A stretch of DNA of 64,000 nucleotides, taken from assembly GCA_030765065.1 (NCBI GenBank), contig CM060990.1, forward strand, positions 279,275,341-279,339,340, in the 5' to 3' direction. A model generated the notes under the pieces. It made no database searches and was not told where the DNA came from. It saw only the letters and a program-made list of their open reading frames with translations. The translations under genes were made by a program, and so were the position numbers. Shown here piece after piece: positions 37,353-49,364 of this stretch (positions are counted from its first letter, which is position 1; every line of letters begins with the position of its first letter). The DNA is from Deroplatys truncata (taxonomy: Eukaryota; Arthropoda; Insecta; Mantodea; Mantidae).

Positions 37353-38045
37353 TGCGTCTTATGTGCAGTCTTGTAGTGATAACTTCGTTCCTGAAGTTGA
37401 TCGCCTTTCCGTGTTGATCTACCACTCGAATAGTGATCTGGACTAGATAGTTTTATCTATGACCGGTAAATATATCGGGTTCGAGGGTTCTTGAGAGATA
37501 TGATAGCCTGGTGGAACAGAAGGGCAAAACTCGTAGAGCGAATGTCCGCTTTTACCGTCAATGAATGAGCCTGTTGCAATACTGCACTCCACACGTATGA
37601 TACTCACTTTAAATATATTCACAAGATCGTCAGATTCAAACGCTTCTCCAGCAGGAATTATTTTAGTGTCTGTGAATCCTAGAAGCGAACCAATAGATCT
37701 AGCCTCAGAAAAGTCTATTGTATAAGGACATTTAATCTCAGCCTTCATTGTATTATTGTTAGGCCTTATGAAGAAGACTTCATCATTCAATCCTAGGATA
37801 TTCTTTAGAAATGCATTGATATCGGCAATCTCGTAGGTTCCATGTGGGATGATAATGGTTTCAGGTTTACCATTATGAATATAATGAAATCTATTATTAC
37901 TTTCATCGACATTTGGTATTGAATAGAATGTTTCAAAATTCAAGAGAGCAATCTCATAATGACCTGGAGGATCTAGCTGTAGAGGCGGGTTTAAATACGT
38001 TGAAATAATAGTGTCTGGCCCACTCACTGTAACTATATAACTCAT
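37336..38045 (-). pseudogene. Penton-like minor capsid protein, copy B, same 3' frameshift
   Basis: The 200-codon frame 38045-37443 and displaced tail to 37336 are as in copy A. Two residue differences: NAFLKN-ILG versus NAFLKD-ILG, and SFIDGKSG versus SFIDDKSG. The break near 37440-37445 is identical. Confidence 0.85.
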
Positions 38046-38064
38046 CTTGACGATGTAGCAGCTT

Positions 38065-38463
38065 CTAGGATAAAAGAAATTGCAAGCACAAGTGCCCGCA
38101 GATGACTGATTCGAAATTCTGGTATCTCTGTGTATTATAGTAGATTTTAACACCTCGTAGATATTTCTCAATCTCAGGAGGCGGTTTCAAATTACCGAAA
38201 ATATCAAAGTAGTATGCGACATCACCTTCTTTCCTTATAGCAACCCAGTGTGTTCCTTCATTATTGGAGGTATCGAGATTGGTAATAAGCCTCTCTTTGA
38301 AGTGTGGTTTTAAAGGAAGTTTGTCAATCATATAAACTCCTCTAAAATAAGGAATTTTTAAACGTTTAGCATAATATTCGATGGCTACGTTACTTAGGGC
38401 TTCCTCCGGTATATGTACAATCCTCTTCCACCGTTTTTTGCCTTCTTCTTTAAACCCTTGCCT
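38065..38463 (-). CDS. Adenain-like protease, copy B
   Basis: Catalytic His, Asp and Cys are all present, and the residues from Met 38331 match copy A. It has the same lack of an upstream ATG. Confidence 0.8.
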   Translation of the reverse strand, partial: RQGFKEEGKKRWKRIVHIPEEALSNVAIEYYAKRLKIPYFRGVYMIDKLPLKPHFKERLITNLDTSNNEGTHWVAIRKEGDVAYYFDIFGNLKPPPEIEKYLRGVKIYYNTQRYQNFESVICGHLCLQFLLS

Positions 38464-38789
38464 TTAGAGCCTCTTTTTTTCAAGGACCTTGCTATTTTAG
38501 ATGCAGCGGCTAAAGACGACATCAGCAGCATTGCAGGTAAGAATCCTCCTTTATTCCTCTTCTTACACCTTCTCTTTCGGAGTCCCTTTCCTCGTGTCTC
38601 CATCGCCTTGTTATGCCTCGCAACTTCTGCTAAGTGCCTATCAACAGCCTTTTTTTTATTGACTGCAGAGGCTATCTGAGCAGCGCCGCCTGCTGCAGCG
38701 CCTAAAGCAGCAATGATGGGTATCAATGGTAAAAACCCTCCTTTCTTCTTCTTCCTCTTTCCGGCTCCCACTGCAACCTTTCCCTTCAT
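38394..38789 (-). CDS. pX-like basic membrane-active protein, copy B
   Basis: 131 residues identical to copy A, with both GGFLP modules intact. Confidence 0.75.
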   Translation of the reverse strand: MKGKVAVGAGKRKKKKGGFLPLIPIIAALGAAAGGAAQIASAVNKKKAVDRHLAEVARHNKAMETRGKGLRKRRCKKRNKGGFLPAMLLMSSLAAASKIARSLKKRGSKGKGLKKKAKNGGRGLYIYRRKP

Positions 38790-39123
38790 GATTGCAGTTA
38801 CTAGTCCTTGCAGCTAACCTTTCACCAAAAGTTGAATCTGATGACTGCACCGGTTTCCAAGCCTTCTCTGCAAGAATCTTATCCGCTATTTGTCTTGAAG
38901 CGGTGTCCTTATTCTCAGCGTACGCGAGGTCGTACTGTTTGCAAGCTTCGTCTAATTGGTTAATTCCGGGGTCTCCTCTTTTTAGACGTTTTTCCAATTT
39001 AGTACCAGGGCCACAATATCTATATCCAGGTAAGTGAGCTTCAAAGGGGAGCGAATTAATTATGGAATTAATAATTCCAGAGCCGTGCTTATACTGCAAC
39101 GACCTTCCTCTCTTAGCTCTCAT
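38656..39123 (-). CDS. PLA2-like virion protein, copy B, catalytic His replaced by Tyr
   Basis: Identical to copy A except at residue 64: the motif reads ACKQYDLAYAE instead of ACKQHDLAYAE (base 38934 A versus G at 5182). The general-base His is essential in PLA2 enzymes, so this copy should be catalytically dead. The downstream frame displacement is shared with copy A. Confidence 0.85.
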   Translation of the reverse strand: MRAKRGRSLQYKHGSGIINSIINSLPFEAHLPGYRYCGPGTKLEKRLKRGDPGINQLDEACKQYDLAYAENKDTASRQIADKILAEKAWKPVQSSDSTFGERLAARTSNCNHEGKGCSGSRKEEEEERRVFTIDTHHCCFRRCSRRRCSDSLCSQ

Positions 39124-39244
39124 GATATACTAAGCGAGTAATTGCATGCATTAGCCCTTTTATATCATTGCAATCAATCATTAACTACTTTACATCCGGT
39201 AATATATAAACATCGCACATACATTTCATAAGTTAGTTGTTAAC
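39124..39244. promoter_or_regulatory. Divergent promoter, copy B
   Basis: Opposed TATA boxes at 39164-39158 (minus) and 39203-39210 (plus), same as in copy A. Confidence 0.65.
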
Positions 39245-39961
39245 ATGGAGCTTGTTAAGCAGCACTGCTCTCTACCTATTCAGGTATTACACTTTGAAAG
39301 TGACTTTAGAAGTGATCGTCATGGCAAGTTATTTCCATCTAATGTCAGAGCTCTTATTTTAGGGAGCTCCAGTGCAGGGAAAACAAACGTCTTACTCAAT
39401 ATGCTACTCCATGAGAATGGACTACGTTTTGAAAATTTGTATATATATTCAAAGTCTCTCTATCAACCAAAGTACCAATACCTAATTAAAGTGCTCGGAA
39501 ACATCGAAGGTATAGAAGTGAACACCTTCGACAACGGGGATGATGTTTTGCATCCTTCTGAAGTCAAAGAAAATTCAATCTTTATATTTGATGACGTCAT
39601 CACTGAAAAGCAGGAAAAGATAGCATGCTTTTACAGTATGGGCAGATATCGAAATGTCGACTCTCTGTATCTAGCACAGTCCTATGCTAAAGTTCCAAAA
39701 CATTTAATTCGCGATAATACAAACATGATAATACTCTTCAGACAAGACAATTTAAACTTAAAGCACATTTACGAAGATTATGTAAATACCGACATGACCT
39801 ACAATGAATTTAAAAATCTATGTAAGAACGTTTGGGAGAGTGTATCAGAAGGAAGACCTTTTGTTGTGATAGTTCCTGAATTTCATATGAATGAGGGACG
39901 ATATAGGAATGGTTTTGATGTATATATTAAGCTCGACAAAAAAGAAAATGATCATTCGTAG
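39245..39961 (+). CDS. DNA-packaging ATPase, copy B
   Basis: 238 residues identical to copy A. Walker A GSSSAGKT and Walker B IFIFDD are intact. A silent third-position change is visible early (TTG versus TTA Leu). Confidence 0.92.
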   Translation: MELVKQHCSLPIQVLHFESDFRSDRHGKLFPSNVRALILGSSSAGKTNVLLNMLLHENGLRFENLYIYSKSLYQPKYQYLIKVLGNIEGIEVNTFDNGDDVLHPSEVKENSIFIFDDVITEKQEKIACFYSMGRYRNVDSLYLAQSYAKVPKHLIRDNTNMIILFRQDNLNLKHIYEDYVNTDMTYNEFKNLCKNVWESVSEGRPFVVIVPEFHMNEGRYRNGFDVYIKLDKKENDHS

Positions 39962-39967
39962 TTAATC

Positions 39968-40210
39968 ATGAGCATCGATAGGTTCGGTTCTCAGAGAACT
40001 GGTCCAGTTAGAAGAGTGTTTGATCGTTTTATCATAAATAGAGATGTCAAAGGAAACTATCAATTCAAGAATAAGGGATTGTGCAATGTTCACGATCCTG
40101 AAGATAATCATGATGCCTCCAATAAGAATTATGTGGATGCTCTCGAAATTAGGATGCAAGATTTCTCTCAGCAAGCTGCTAACAATGTGAGGTTATGGCT
40201 AAGACCCTGA
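39968..40210 (+). CDS. Short fibre-like protein, copy B
   Basis: Identical to 6216-6458, with the single fibre repeat retained. Confidence 0.65.
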   Translation: MSIDRFGSQRTGPVRRVFDRFIINRDVKGNYQFKNKGLCNVHDPEDNHDASNKNYVDALEIRMQDFSQQAANNVRLWLRP

Positions 40211-41070
40211 TCGATGAATTGATTTCAAGATATATCCTCAAGAGAGATAAGGAAAATAACATAGTCATCGATAAAGTTAGATTAAAGGTATTACTAGATC
40301 CTGTTCACGATAATGATGTTGTGAATAAAAAGTTCATCGCTGGATATGTCAATTCATGCACGCAGTCGAGAGATGGTAATGGTAACATTATATTCGACAA
40401 TAAGAGAATCATTGATATAGCAGATCCCCTCGGAGATACGGATGCTGTAAATAAAAGATATGCTAGAGCTATGATCATTAGGAAATCGAACGAGACGCGA
40501 CAGCAGTTAAACAGGTATTTGCCAAAGAAAATCGAGATGCAAATAGGTAAGAAGCTGCTAGACATCACAGCAAATCTGAATAAAACTACGAGTAAAGTGG
40601 ATACTCTAACAACCTCTATAAAAGACAGAGTGGATTCTGTAATGGACTCTATTAAACAAGTTACCGCAGAGCTTGATAGAGAAAAAACAAATCTTCAGAA
40701 TCTTTGCAATCAGAAAATTAGTAATTTAGAAAAGTTAGCGATGAATCGAGTTTCAGATTTAGAGGCTACAGTCAGGCAGTTAAAGATAGAGGTTTTGAAT
40801 ACTCTCAAAACTGATTGCTGCAATGATAAACTTAAGAAAGTGGAGGATAATGTAAATATGATGATGGATACCTACAAAACTAATATGCAGCAAATGACGA
40901 CTTTAGAAGAATCAGCCAGAAGCCAGTACGCTAATACGGCAATCTTTGCTGAAGCGTTCAAGACACATACACAGGAGCATAAGAAAGAAACCGAGCAACT
41001 GAGAACTTCGATAGAGATGTTAGCTAAGGCTATCGACACGTTGAGAACTCAAGCTGGACGCAGACTATAA
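40195..41070 (+). CDS. Fibre-like coiled-coil protein, copy B
   Basis: Identical to 6443-7318: two fibre repeats then a long coiled coil, uninterrupted. Confidence 0.65.
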   Translation: MAKTLIDELISRYILKRDKENNIVIDKVRLKVLLDPVHDNDVVNKKFIAGYVNSCTQSRDGNGNIIFDNKRIIDIADPLGDTDAVNKRYARAMIIRKSNETRQQLNRYLPKKIEMQIGKKLLDITANLNKTTSKVDTLTTSIKDRVDSVMDSIKQVTAELDREKTNLQNLCNQKISNLEKLAMNRVSDLEATVRQLKIEVLNTLKTDCCNDKLKKVEDNVNMMMDTYKTNMQQMTTLEESARSQYANTAIFAEAFKTHTQEHKKETEQLRTSIEMLAKAIDTLRTQAGRRL

Positions 41071-41107
41071 ATTGAAGGTAATCGTCTATTTTCACATCAT
41101 TTGTAAG

Positions 41108-41865
41108 ATGGATAGTGAAAGCATAAGACTTAAAGAGTCTGTAGCCGAGCATACCAGGGCTGTAAAAGAAAAACTGAGAGCTCTAAAAGGTCTCAGGTTT
41201 GAGACTCAGCATGTCCTGTCCGAAGCTTTGAAGCCTGTAACCGCGCCCCTCAAGGATATTTTGGACACTCAACGAGGGTTGACTGTGAAGACCGTCAAGA
41301 ATGAAGATGGTGATTCTACAAGTATTTCTACTTACCTTCAACACGTTCGCTCAAAAACAAGGATCGTATTGATACATTGTACGGTGTGAGATATCAGGAT
41401 GGAAGTTATATGCTTGGAAATAAAGATATTCATTTTATAAATAATCAAATATTGATAGGTGATGAAACGTATGAGACTACCGCCGGTTTGACGGAGCTCA
41501 TCTTTAAGCGAACGCCTCAGATTTCTGCATACACCAGTGAAGACTTGGAGACGTACGCTAAGATTATGAAAAGTACTTTTCTTCATAGAAGTGGTTACAG
41601 CAGACACGGTCGCTTGAAATCTGGTAAATCGTATAAATACAAGAATATAATACGACCCTTGCTCAATACACATTGAGGTCTAGGACTGGCATGGAAGGAG
41701 CATAAGCCTGATAAGGAGGTTGACTACTTTTTCTGGAGAAATCCTAACACATTAGTGAATAGACTGAGGTTACTTATTGCTTCGAGGGACGCTGGTAATA
41801 ATAGTCACACTCAAGAGATTGAGGAAATTATCCGGGAGTTGAAAGCATCTAAAATTATAGCATGA
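41108..41865 (+). pseudogene. DUF8207-like Polinton protein, copy B, same two frame breaks
   Basis: Same three-segment structure. Differences are Met to Leu in QHV-M/L-SEAL and Thr to Ala in SRD-T/A-GNN. Both frame breaks (near 41356 and 41675) are shared. Confidence 0.75.
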
Positions 41866-42781
41866 CCGCCAACAGAATATCGCCAGAGAGCTTCACGGAT
41901 CGGCGAGGAGGAACTATTTATGACGCAAAATTATCAGCAAAGGTATGAATGATTTATTACAAATTGATTTGATTGAAATGATACCATATGCAAGAGTGAA
42001 CAAAAATTTCAAATACATTCTGATCGCAATCAACTTTTACTCTAAAATGGCATATGAAAAACCCTTAAAGGATAAGGGTGGAGTTAATATTGCAAAGGCT
42101 ATGGAGGATATATTACAAGAAATGGATGTCCCTCCCCGGAATATTCAAAGTGACAACGGGAAAGAATTTTATAACAAGTTCTTTAAACGATTAATGTTTA
42201 AGTATAATATTAACCACTACAGCACCTATACCAATGTGAAGGCTGCGGCTGTTGAACGTTTAATTCGAACCTTGAGGAATATGATGTACCGAGAGTTTTT
42301 AGTCCAAGGCTCATACAAGTGGCTAGATCTTTTACCTAGAATCCTTGTAAAGTACAATGATACTTTTCATTCAACTATACGCATGAAGCCTAATGAAGTG
42401 AAAAACAACGATCTTCTTCTGACTGTGTATAATTATAATCAAGACCGAAGAGAGAAGAAGGCTTCAAGGAAGTTTAGTGTTGGTGATTATGTCAGGATAT
42501 CTAAACATAAAGGTCATTTTGAAAAGGGTTATGAATCTAACTGGAGCGTTGAAATCTTCAAAGTATTTCGTGTGAATCGTACCAAGCCTACAACATACAT
42601 ACTAAAGGATAGGAATGGTGAAATCATAAAAGGTGGCTTTTATGGACATGAACTAAAAAAGACTAACTATCCTAACACATATTTAGTAGAAAAGGTTATA
42701 CGTAAACGTGGAAACAAAGTTCTTGTAAAGTGGTATGGTTTTGCAGATACTCAATGGATTGATATAAAGGATTTGGTGTAA
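41862..42781 (+). pseudogene. Integrase with chromodomain, copy B, 1-nt deletion at the 5' end
   Basis: Compared with copy A, one A is missing just after the ATG at 41862 (CCGCCAACAG versus CCGCCAAACAG), so the first 20 codons shift out of frame. The in-frame TGA of copy A is also present. The core from Met 41945 is open. Residue 75 is Phe (GKEFYN), where copy A has Ile. Phe at this position is, from memory, the usual residue. Confidence 0.88.
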
Positions 42782-42873
42782 TGTATGAAGACTTAATAAA
42801 GACCAGTTGTTATGATTGTAAAATCATGAGTATTTCTTATTTTAAAAAATCCTTCATATTTTTTCTTTTTTTT

Positions 42874-43391
42874 GAGGGAAAATTAATATATAAAAACCCT
42901 CACATACTTTAAATGAATATATACAATGACATTATCAGAGGGAAAAATTAATATATAAAAACCCTCATACACAATTTAAATGAATATATACAATAACCTC
43001 ATTAGAGGGAAAATTAATATATAAAACCCTCATACACAATTTAAATGGATATATACAATAACATTATCAGAGGGAAAATTAATATATAAAAACCCTCATA
43101 CACAATTTGAATGAATATATACAAAAACATTATCATAGGGAAAAAAATTAATATATAAAAACCCTCATACACAATTTAAATGGATATATATAATATCATT
43201 ATCAGAGTGAAAATTAATATATAAAAACCCTCATACACAATTCAAATGGATATATACAATAACATTTACAGAGGGAAAATTAATATATAAAAACCCTCAC
43301 ATATTTAAATGAATATATACAATGACATTATCAGAGGGAAAAATTAATATATAAAAACCCTCATACACAATTTAAATGAATATTTACATTA
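42874..43391. repeat. Eight AT-rich hairpin repeats, copy B
   Basis: Same eight GAGGG...CCCTC units as 9123-9640 with two or three substitutions in linkers (for example CAATTTGAATG and CAATTCAAATG). Confidence 0.85.
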
Positions 43392-43413
43392 TACATATCT
43401 ACAAGTTTAGGCA

Positions 43414-46400
43414 CTAGCAATCACCAGGTCTAAGGGAATAATGGCCCCACGCTAGAGTCTTATAACTTCCCTCCATCAACTTCCTCTTATCGTCACCCCC
43501 CTTCAACGCCAATTTATTTGTTTCAATTGTTGTAATTTTGTGGTGTTTACTCCGAAATGTTTTTTGTACCGAATAAATTTTTAGGCTATGGTCTTTTAAG
43601 CATTCAAAATAATGGCCGAAATCTATTTTATCCATGCCTGCCCTGGTGATGCCCTTAGCTTTCTTAATTGTCTGCCCTCCGTATCTGTATGCGTATAGCT
43701 TTGCTCTAATACCGGAATACTCCTCCATAACCAAGCCGCCCAATTCGTCCTTGAACAACCCAATCTTTTTCCTATTGGCTTGCTTAATACCAAATACATT
43801 ATCCTTTTCGAAGTTTGAAGTATCGAAATATTGAGGGTTCTCCCTGATGAATTCATAGATATCAGAACTCGTTTCAAAAATAAACGAGTCAGTATCCATG
43901 TAATTCAGCAGCAAGTCTTTTAAATTTGGTTTCATGATATTGTAAAAGAAGTCATACATGATAAATTTTGAAATGTCCAAAATTGCGTGTGCTATGTAGA
44001 TTGGTTTGTTCATATGTACTTCCTCTCTGCCCAGTTCGATTCCTGCAAGATTTTCCTAAAAAATTATGGTGCGTAGGTAAGTGCTGCGTGCTATCAACTT
44101 CTTTGCCTGTTTCCAGTTTCCAACTATTTTGAAATCAACGTATTTTCTCACATTCTCTATAAATTTTCCATATACGCCGTTATTCATCTTTTTCCACAGG
44201 TTTTGCCCGAATTTTGACTTTTCTTGTGCTCTCTTCTCGGTATTGACGTCGATATATGTCTTCAACCAGTTAGACTGGTCGTAGGACACCACTCTGTGAA
44301 TATGTCTCACAGTTAGACCTTGCTCGATACACTGCTGCATCACCCTGTAGTGCAAGACATATTTGCTTTTCTGTTCTAATGTTGCAAGCAGTTTCTTGTA
44401 TTGGCCATTCGGAGGTGTCGCGCTCTGTGGGCAGAAAGGAAGCTCGTTATGGGCGTCGTGGATATGGTCGGGGTATTCGATATCTGGTTCTAGCACATAT
44501 CCAGTCTGAGTCTTCTTTGATTTCTGCGAAGTTTATGCTGCCAATTTCTTCTCTGGTGAGCCATTTCAGATTTTTGTATGGTAGGGCAGACCTCATAGAA
44601 GCTCCATATAAGTTGTTTATGTCCCAATAGGACAGGTGTTTAACAGGAGCATGCTGGTCAAAGTTGGACATGTACCATGGTTAGCTTTGGTATAGCCCTT
44701 CACCACTGTGCACAGTCCGCCTCTAATTCCCGACTCGAAAAATTCCAGCATGCTCTTGTCGGTTATTAAGGAAAGTTTCGCCTTTGTTATCTTTAACATA
44801 GCGTCAAAGGCGAGTCCTGGTAATGTATAAAACCATGCTGGGTCAAGTTTATACATTCCCAGGATGAGATCTCTAAACTTTTCGAAAATATCCGCCAAGA
44901 GCAGTATATCTGTTTTCTGGTATAGATCACTGTATTCTCCGAGATTCCGGATATTAAAGACCTCCCAGACTTTTACAGCATGCCTGTATTCCTCTTCGGT
45001 AATGTGGTTGTCAGTGAGAGTGCTGTAGAAGGCCTCCTTCGGCGGTAGAGAAGTTTCTTCGAGTACGGCAAGGCTTGAAACATAATCATATGGGAATATT
45101 CCCTTGCTCTTCGCCAGCTTAAAATGCTCCTCAACAGGATATTCTGCCCTTGTTATTTTAAATTCACTCTCCTCCAGCATGTCAGCCAGGCTGGACAGCT
45201 TATCGTCAAGAAACTTAAAGCTGTCCAGAAACCTGAAGCTGATGTTCCTGTACCGTTTGCTAAACGCTATATACCTTTCACCACTTTGAGCGATGCACGA
45301 TACGGGCTTATTATCATATGCCAGGCGTCTTATCAAGAAATGGCTGTCATAATTAGATAGACAATGAAAAAAGATCGGTATGAAATCAGGGACCTTTCTA
45401 TTCAAATTGCATCTATTATGAGCAGCACCCAGATATTCCCCTGTCACATGATCGTGATCCCTCACGCGCAAATCGCCCACAGTGAAAGCAGCGAGGCATA
45501 TATGACACTCTGAGGCATTGTCAAAATTCTGTTGCTCATCAAGGGCTAAATCCATGGGTTTAGGATTGGAATACACATCGATGACGTCATCAGCAATTGA
45601 TTTCAACTGTTTGATAAAGTCATCGACGGCATTTGGACCTCTAAAGAAAAGGAATTTTGACATTGACTCGTCATGTCTACATACCACCTTCAAGGCAATA
45701 GACATTGCTTCATGCTCTTGAACGGTTCGGGTCCAGCTCGAGCTGCTTGAGGGCGCGCAAGAGTGAACCTTCGCCAGAACAGATTCAATATCTGCGTATA
45801 TAACAAATGGTACAGGAACGCTCTTGGAGAATGCTTTAAATTCAAGGTATTCATCCTGTTGAGGCATTTTAAGCAGTTGGCATTTCCCACATCATAATCG
45901 GTGCGTTTCCAGAGCCTTTTCATTGGTGCATCTCTTGAGGCATGCCTCACATGTCCATATTCTATGCCGGTGTTTCGTTACTTGACTGCTTACAAGTCTG
46001 GACAAGTCTTTAATGAGGCAATAGTGGGACGTTTCCCCCTGCTCAATATATAACAGATTGGTATGGTGCTGCTTCTTTTCAGCTGTTTGGTATAGAGGAA
46101 TAATGTTCTCATTCTCCTCCTCTATACCGAACACTGAAAGTGATAATCCGTTGTTCTGCTTTTCAAAGCATTCAATTTGATGGATGGGTGTCGAAAATTC
46201 GATACCTTCATAATTGAACGCTTTGAAAAGCAGATCAAGGGGGTATACTGTGGTTCTATAGCCAAGACGTTTAACAGGGTATTTAGAGGCAAGCATGCAC
46301 CATGCGAAGCAGTAATTGTCTTCATTCTTTATGTTTATGACTGCATGTTTCTTCGCAATTTTCTGCGGTAGTTCAATGTATGAACCTGCGTGTAAAGGAT

Positions 46401-47147
46401 CGTAGTGTGTAAAGCCCATCACCAGGCTGAGTATCTTTAACAAGGACTTCGATAATGCTCCCCCCTCAAATTTAGAAATGTTTTCCAGAATATCCCCCGC
46501 AATTGAAGAGAAGATCTGATTGAGATCGCTTGACGGAAGAATCAGTAGAGGCTTAGAATTAAAGCCAGTGGAAAGACTCTTCTCTTCATCAGGTTTGTGG
46601 ATTAAATATTCAAGTTCCATGGAACAATGCATCTTTAATCCACAAATGCTTCTCTGCAAAACGTTTTCCACTTCTTTAATAATAAGCTCCTTGCATTCAT
46701 CTAAAAAGACTCTGGGCTCGAGTATTTTTAATGTATTTTCTATTCTACTATTAAAAATACGTCCCTTGAACGCCGATTGGATGGTATTGCATTCAAGTCC
46801 CTGGCAATTACTAGCACTAACCTTGGCTTTTTTGATTGTAAGCTGCTCGCTCCCGTCTGATGCCGGTCCTCTCTTTCCATTCATATGTTCTACATCATTG
46901 GATGATGATGAGGAGGAGGTTGACTGTGCTGCGGCTTCACCGTTTGCGTCTGAGGAGGTCGATGGTGCAGCGGTTTCATCGCCGCCGACTGAGGAGGTTG
47001 ATGGTGCAGCTGGTACAACTTCCTCCAGAGTGTCGAATGATGAGGAGGCGGTCGGTGCAGCGGTCGAGTCTTCACCAATCTCCGATGATGTTGATTCCTG
47101 TGTTGCTAGATCCATAGGCTGGCTTCCAAGGTCACCCAGATCATTTC
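43414..47147 (-). pseudogene. Protein-primed DNA polymerase B, copy B
   Basis: Same five segments and the same four breaks (TGA at 45894-45892, frame changes near 44668 and 44491, TAG at 44058-44056). Missense differences from copy A include Ser/Arg in RCNLN-S/R-K, Cys/Phe in EESE-C/F-KI, Ile/Thr in FYS-I/T-LTD, Arg/His in HDA-R/H-NEL and Val/Gly in LKG-V/G-DD. Catalytic motifs are unchanged. Confidence 0.92.
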
Positions 47148-47244
47148 CTGGAATAATAATAATAGTAATAATAGTAGTAATAATATTAATAATAATATAG
47201 AATGTATAAAACAAGACATTCATAAAATGTTGAAAAAATTCTTA

Positions 47245-48442
47245 ACATTCAGTGGTTGCTGCATGTATGTGACAGGCCCGCACCACTGCTGATTTGATGC
47301 AGGGAATTTGTGTGTTGTATAGGGCTCGTGATGAACAATACCGCCTCCGAAATAAAGCCCACTTCCTGTAAATAATAATAGCAATATTAATAATAATATA
47401 GAATGTGTAAAAGAACTTCATAAAATGTTGAAAAATATTCTTACCGGTCGGTGGTTGCTGCATGTATGGGGCAGGGACCCAACCATGCTGATTTGGCCGC
47501 ATGAAGGCTTGGAAGCCAGGTGGTGCCGGTGCAGCGGTCGATGGATGCCCGATCCCAAAATAAAGTCCATTTCCTGAAATAATAATAACAATATTAATAA
47601 TAATATAGAATGTGTAAAAGAACTTCGTAAAATATTGAAACAATTATTACGGTTCGGTGCTTGCTGCATGTATGGGACAGGGCCCCACCCCTGCTGATTT
47701 GGTACCAGGAAGGTCTGGAAGCCTGGGGGTGGCGGTGCAACGGTCGCGAAGCCTGCTGGTGCAGCGGTCGCGAAGCCTGGTGGTACCGGTGCAGCGGTCG
47801 CATGTTGAGCGATACCGCCTCCGAAATAAAACCCATTTCCTGGAAAAAATAAATAATAATAATAGTATAGCATGTTTAAGTACAGAGTTCTTACGAATCT
47901 ACACGCTATACGTGAAAAAATACATGTTTTAAACACCCGTGTGAAAAATACATAGCATTCTGGGAGACCGAAAGAGTTATGTGACTGAATATTGGGTGAG
48001 AAACTCCCCTTAAATATATCCATTTCTCCTTATACAATCCAGAACTCTATGCTATCGTAGGTAAGGCTTTGTGTGCTAGAATCGCCAATGTATGTCTACT
48101 ATTAAATAATTTTTAGTTACAATTGCTCAAACACCAGTCTGTAACTTCTTACCGTACGAGTGTTGCTGCATGTACGGGGCAGAGCCACCTCCATGATGAT
48201 TTGGCGCCATGAAGGTTTGGAAGCCTGGCGGTGCCTGTGCAGCGGTCGATGGATGGCCGATACCAAAATAAAGTCCACTTCCTGGAAATAATAATAATAA
48301 AGAATATGAACAAGTTAAAATGAATTGTTACATTACTTTTTTAAAACTCTGAAGAATGCTTACCATTCGACTGTTCGGGTGCCTGAATCATTACGGTATT
48401 TGATGAGCGATCCTGCAACTTGCGGTGGGTATCCTGCTGGAG
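47245..48442 (-). other. Duplicated 5' exon array of polymerase B, copy B
   Basis: Exons 48442-48364, 48281-48153, 47839-47651, 47573-47445 and 47365-about 47245, then the polymerase exon from 47147. The donor lost in the last array exon is lost here too. One residue differs in the third module (Leu to Pro before the donor). Confidence 0.7.
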
Positions 48443-48509
48443 CTAGATGTAAGCCTCAGCTATGTTAGCAGAACTGAATGCTGAAAACGCAATTAATTTA
48501 CGCGTTAGA

Positions 48510-48538
48510 TTTTTATTTATTTATTTATTTATTTATTA
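48510..48538. repeat. (TTTA)n microsatellite, copy B
   Basis: Same site as 14759-14800 but 12 bases shorter. Confidence 0.9.
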
Positions 48539-48691
48539 AAGAAAAGATATATTATTAAGTTAATTTACTTTACTGCGAATAGCTTATACAGGGAAAATGT
48601 CGATGTATTTTAAACACCTGAGAAATTTTTATTACAAATAAAGCAAGTGTATTTCGCGACACAATCATGGAAAATATCTCTTTAACATGAT

Positions 48692-48937
48692 GGAAACAGG
48701 CTAAAAGTTTTTACTAAATAAATGCGAGAGAGGAATGAAACATTCACAGTGAATGTTCGACCAGTGCATGCAAACATGAAGTCCACGGTTCGATTACCGT
48801 CGGTTACCCCCTGGGGAAACAGGCTGAAAGTTTTTACTAAATAAATGCACGAGAGGAATGAAACATTCACAGTGAATGTTCGAACAGTGCATGCAAACAG
48901 GAAGTCCACGGTTCGATTACCGTCGGTTACCCCCGGA
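48692..48937. repeat. Two tandem 123-bp repeats with B-box-like motif, copy B
   Basis: Same two units as 14953-15198. Confidence 0.7.
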
Positions 48938-49251
48938 AGAATATTTATACAGAACATTTTTTTTCGATTCGCAGGGTTTTCAAGTAATTGTATTTCTCTA
49001 GAAAGGAATATAATTCACCCGGTGAAAACACGTATTTAAATATCCGGAATAATAATTACTCAACAAGGTGAATACTTAACTAAACTGTTCACATTTTTTT
49101 TGAGAATTCGCGCAGGTAGATATTAACAGTAGAAGTTCAACTATTCGAATATAAATGCCAGACATTAAAAACAAGAACGCAAATATAAGTTAAATGTACC
49201 GAGTAATAATTTAACTTTTAAAAGTAAATGTAGTGTTTTGTTACAACTTAC

Positions 49252-49364
49252 CAGACATGATGTTCGTTGAAATTTCACTTTGAATGAGAAAAGTTTGCAG
49301 AGACCTTAGCTCGTTGATTTCAGCGGAGAAACTGTAAGAATTCCCGATGAAGCAGCTTTTTATA
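49252..49364 (-). promoter_or_regulatory. TATA promoter and first exon of polymerase B transcript, copy B
   Basis: TATAAAAA at 49364-49357 and donor G|GTAAGT at 49252. One C is missing just downstream of the TATA box relative to copy A. Confidence 0.6.
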
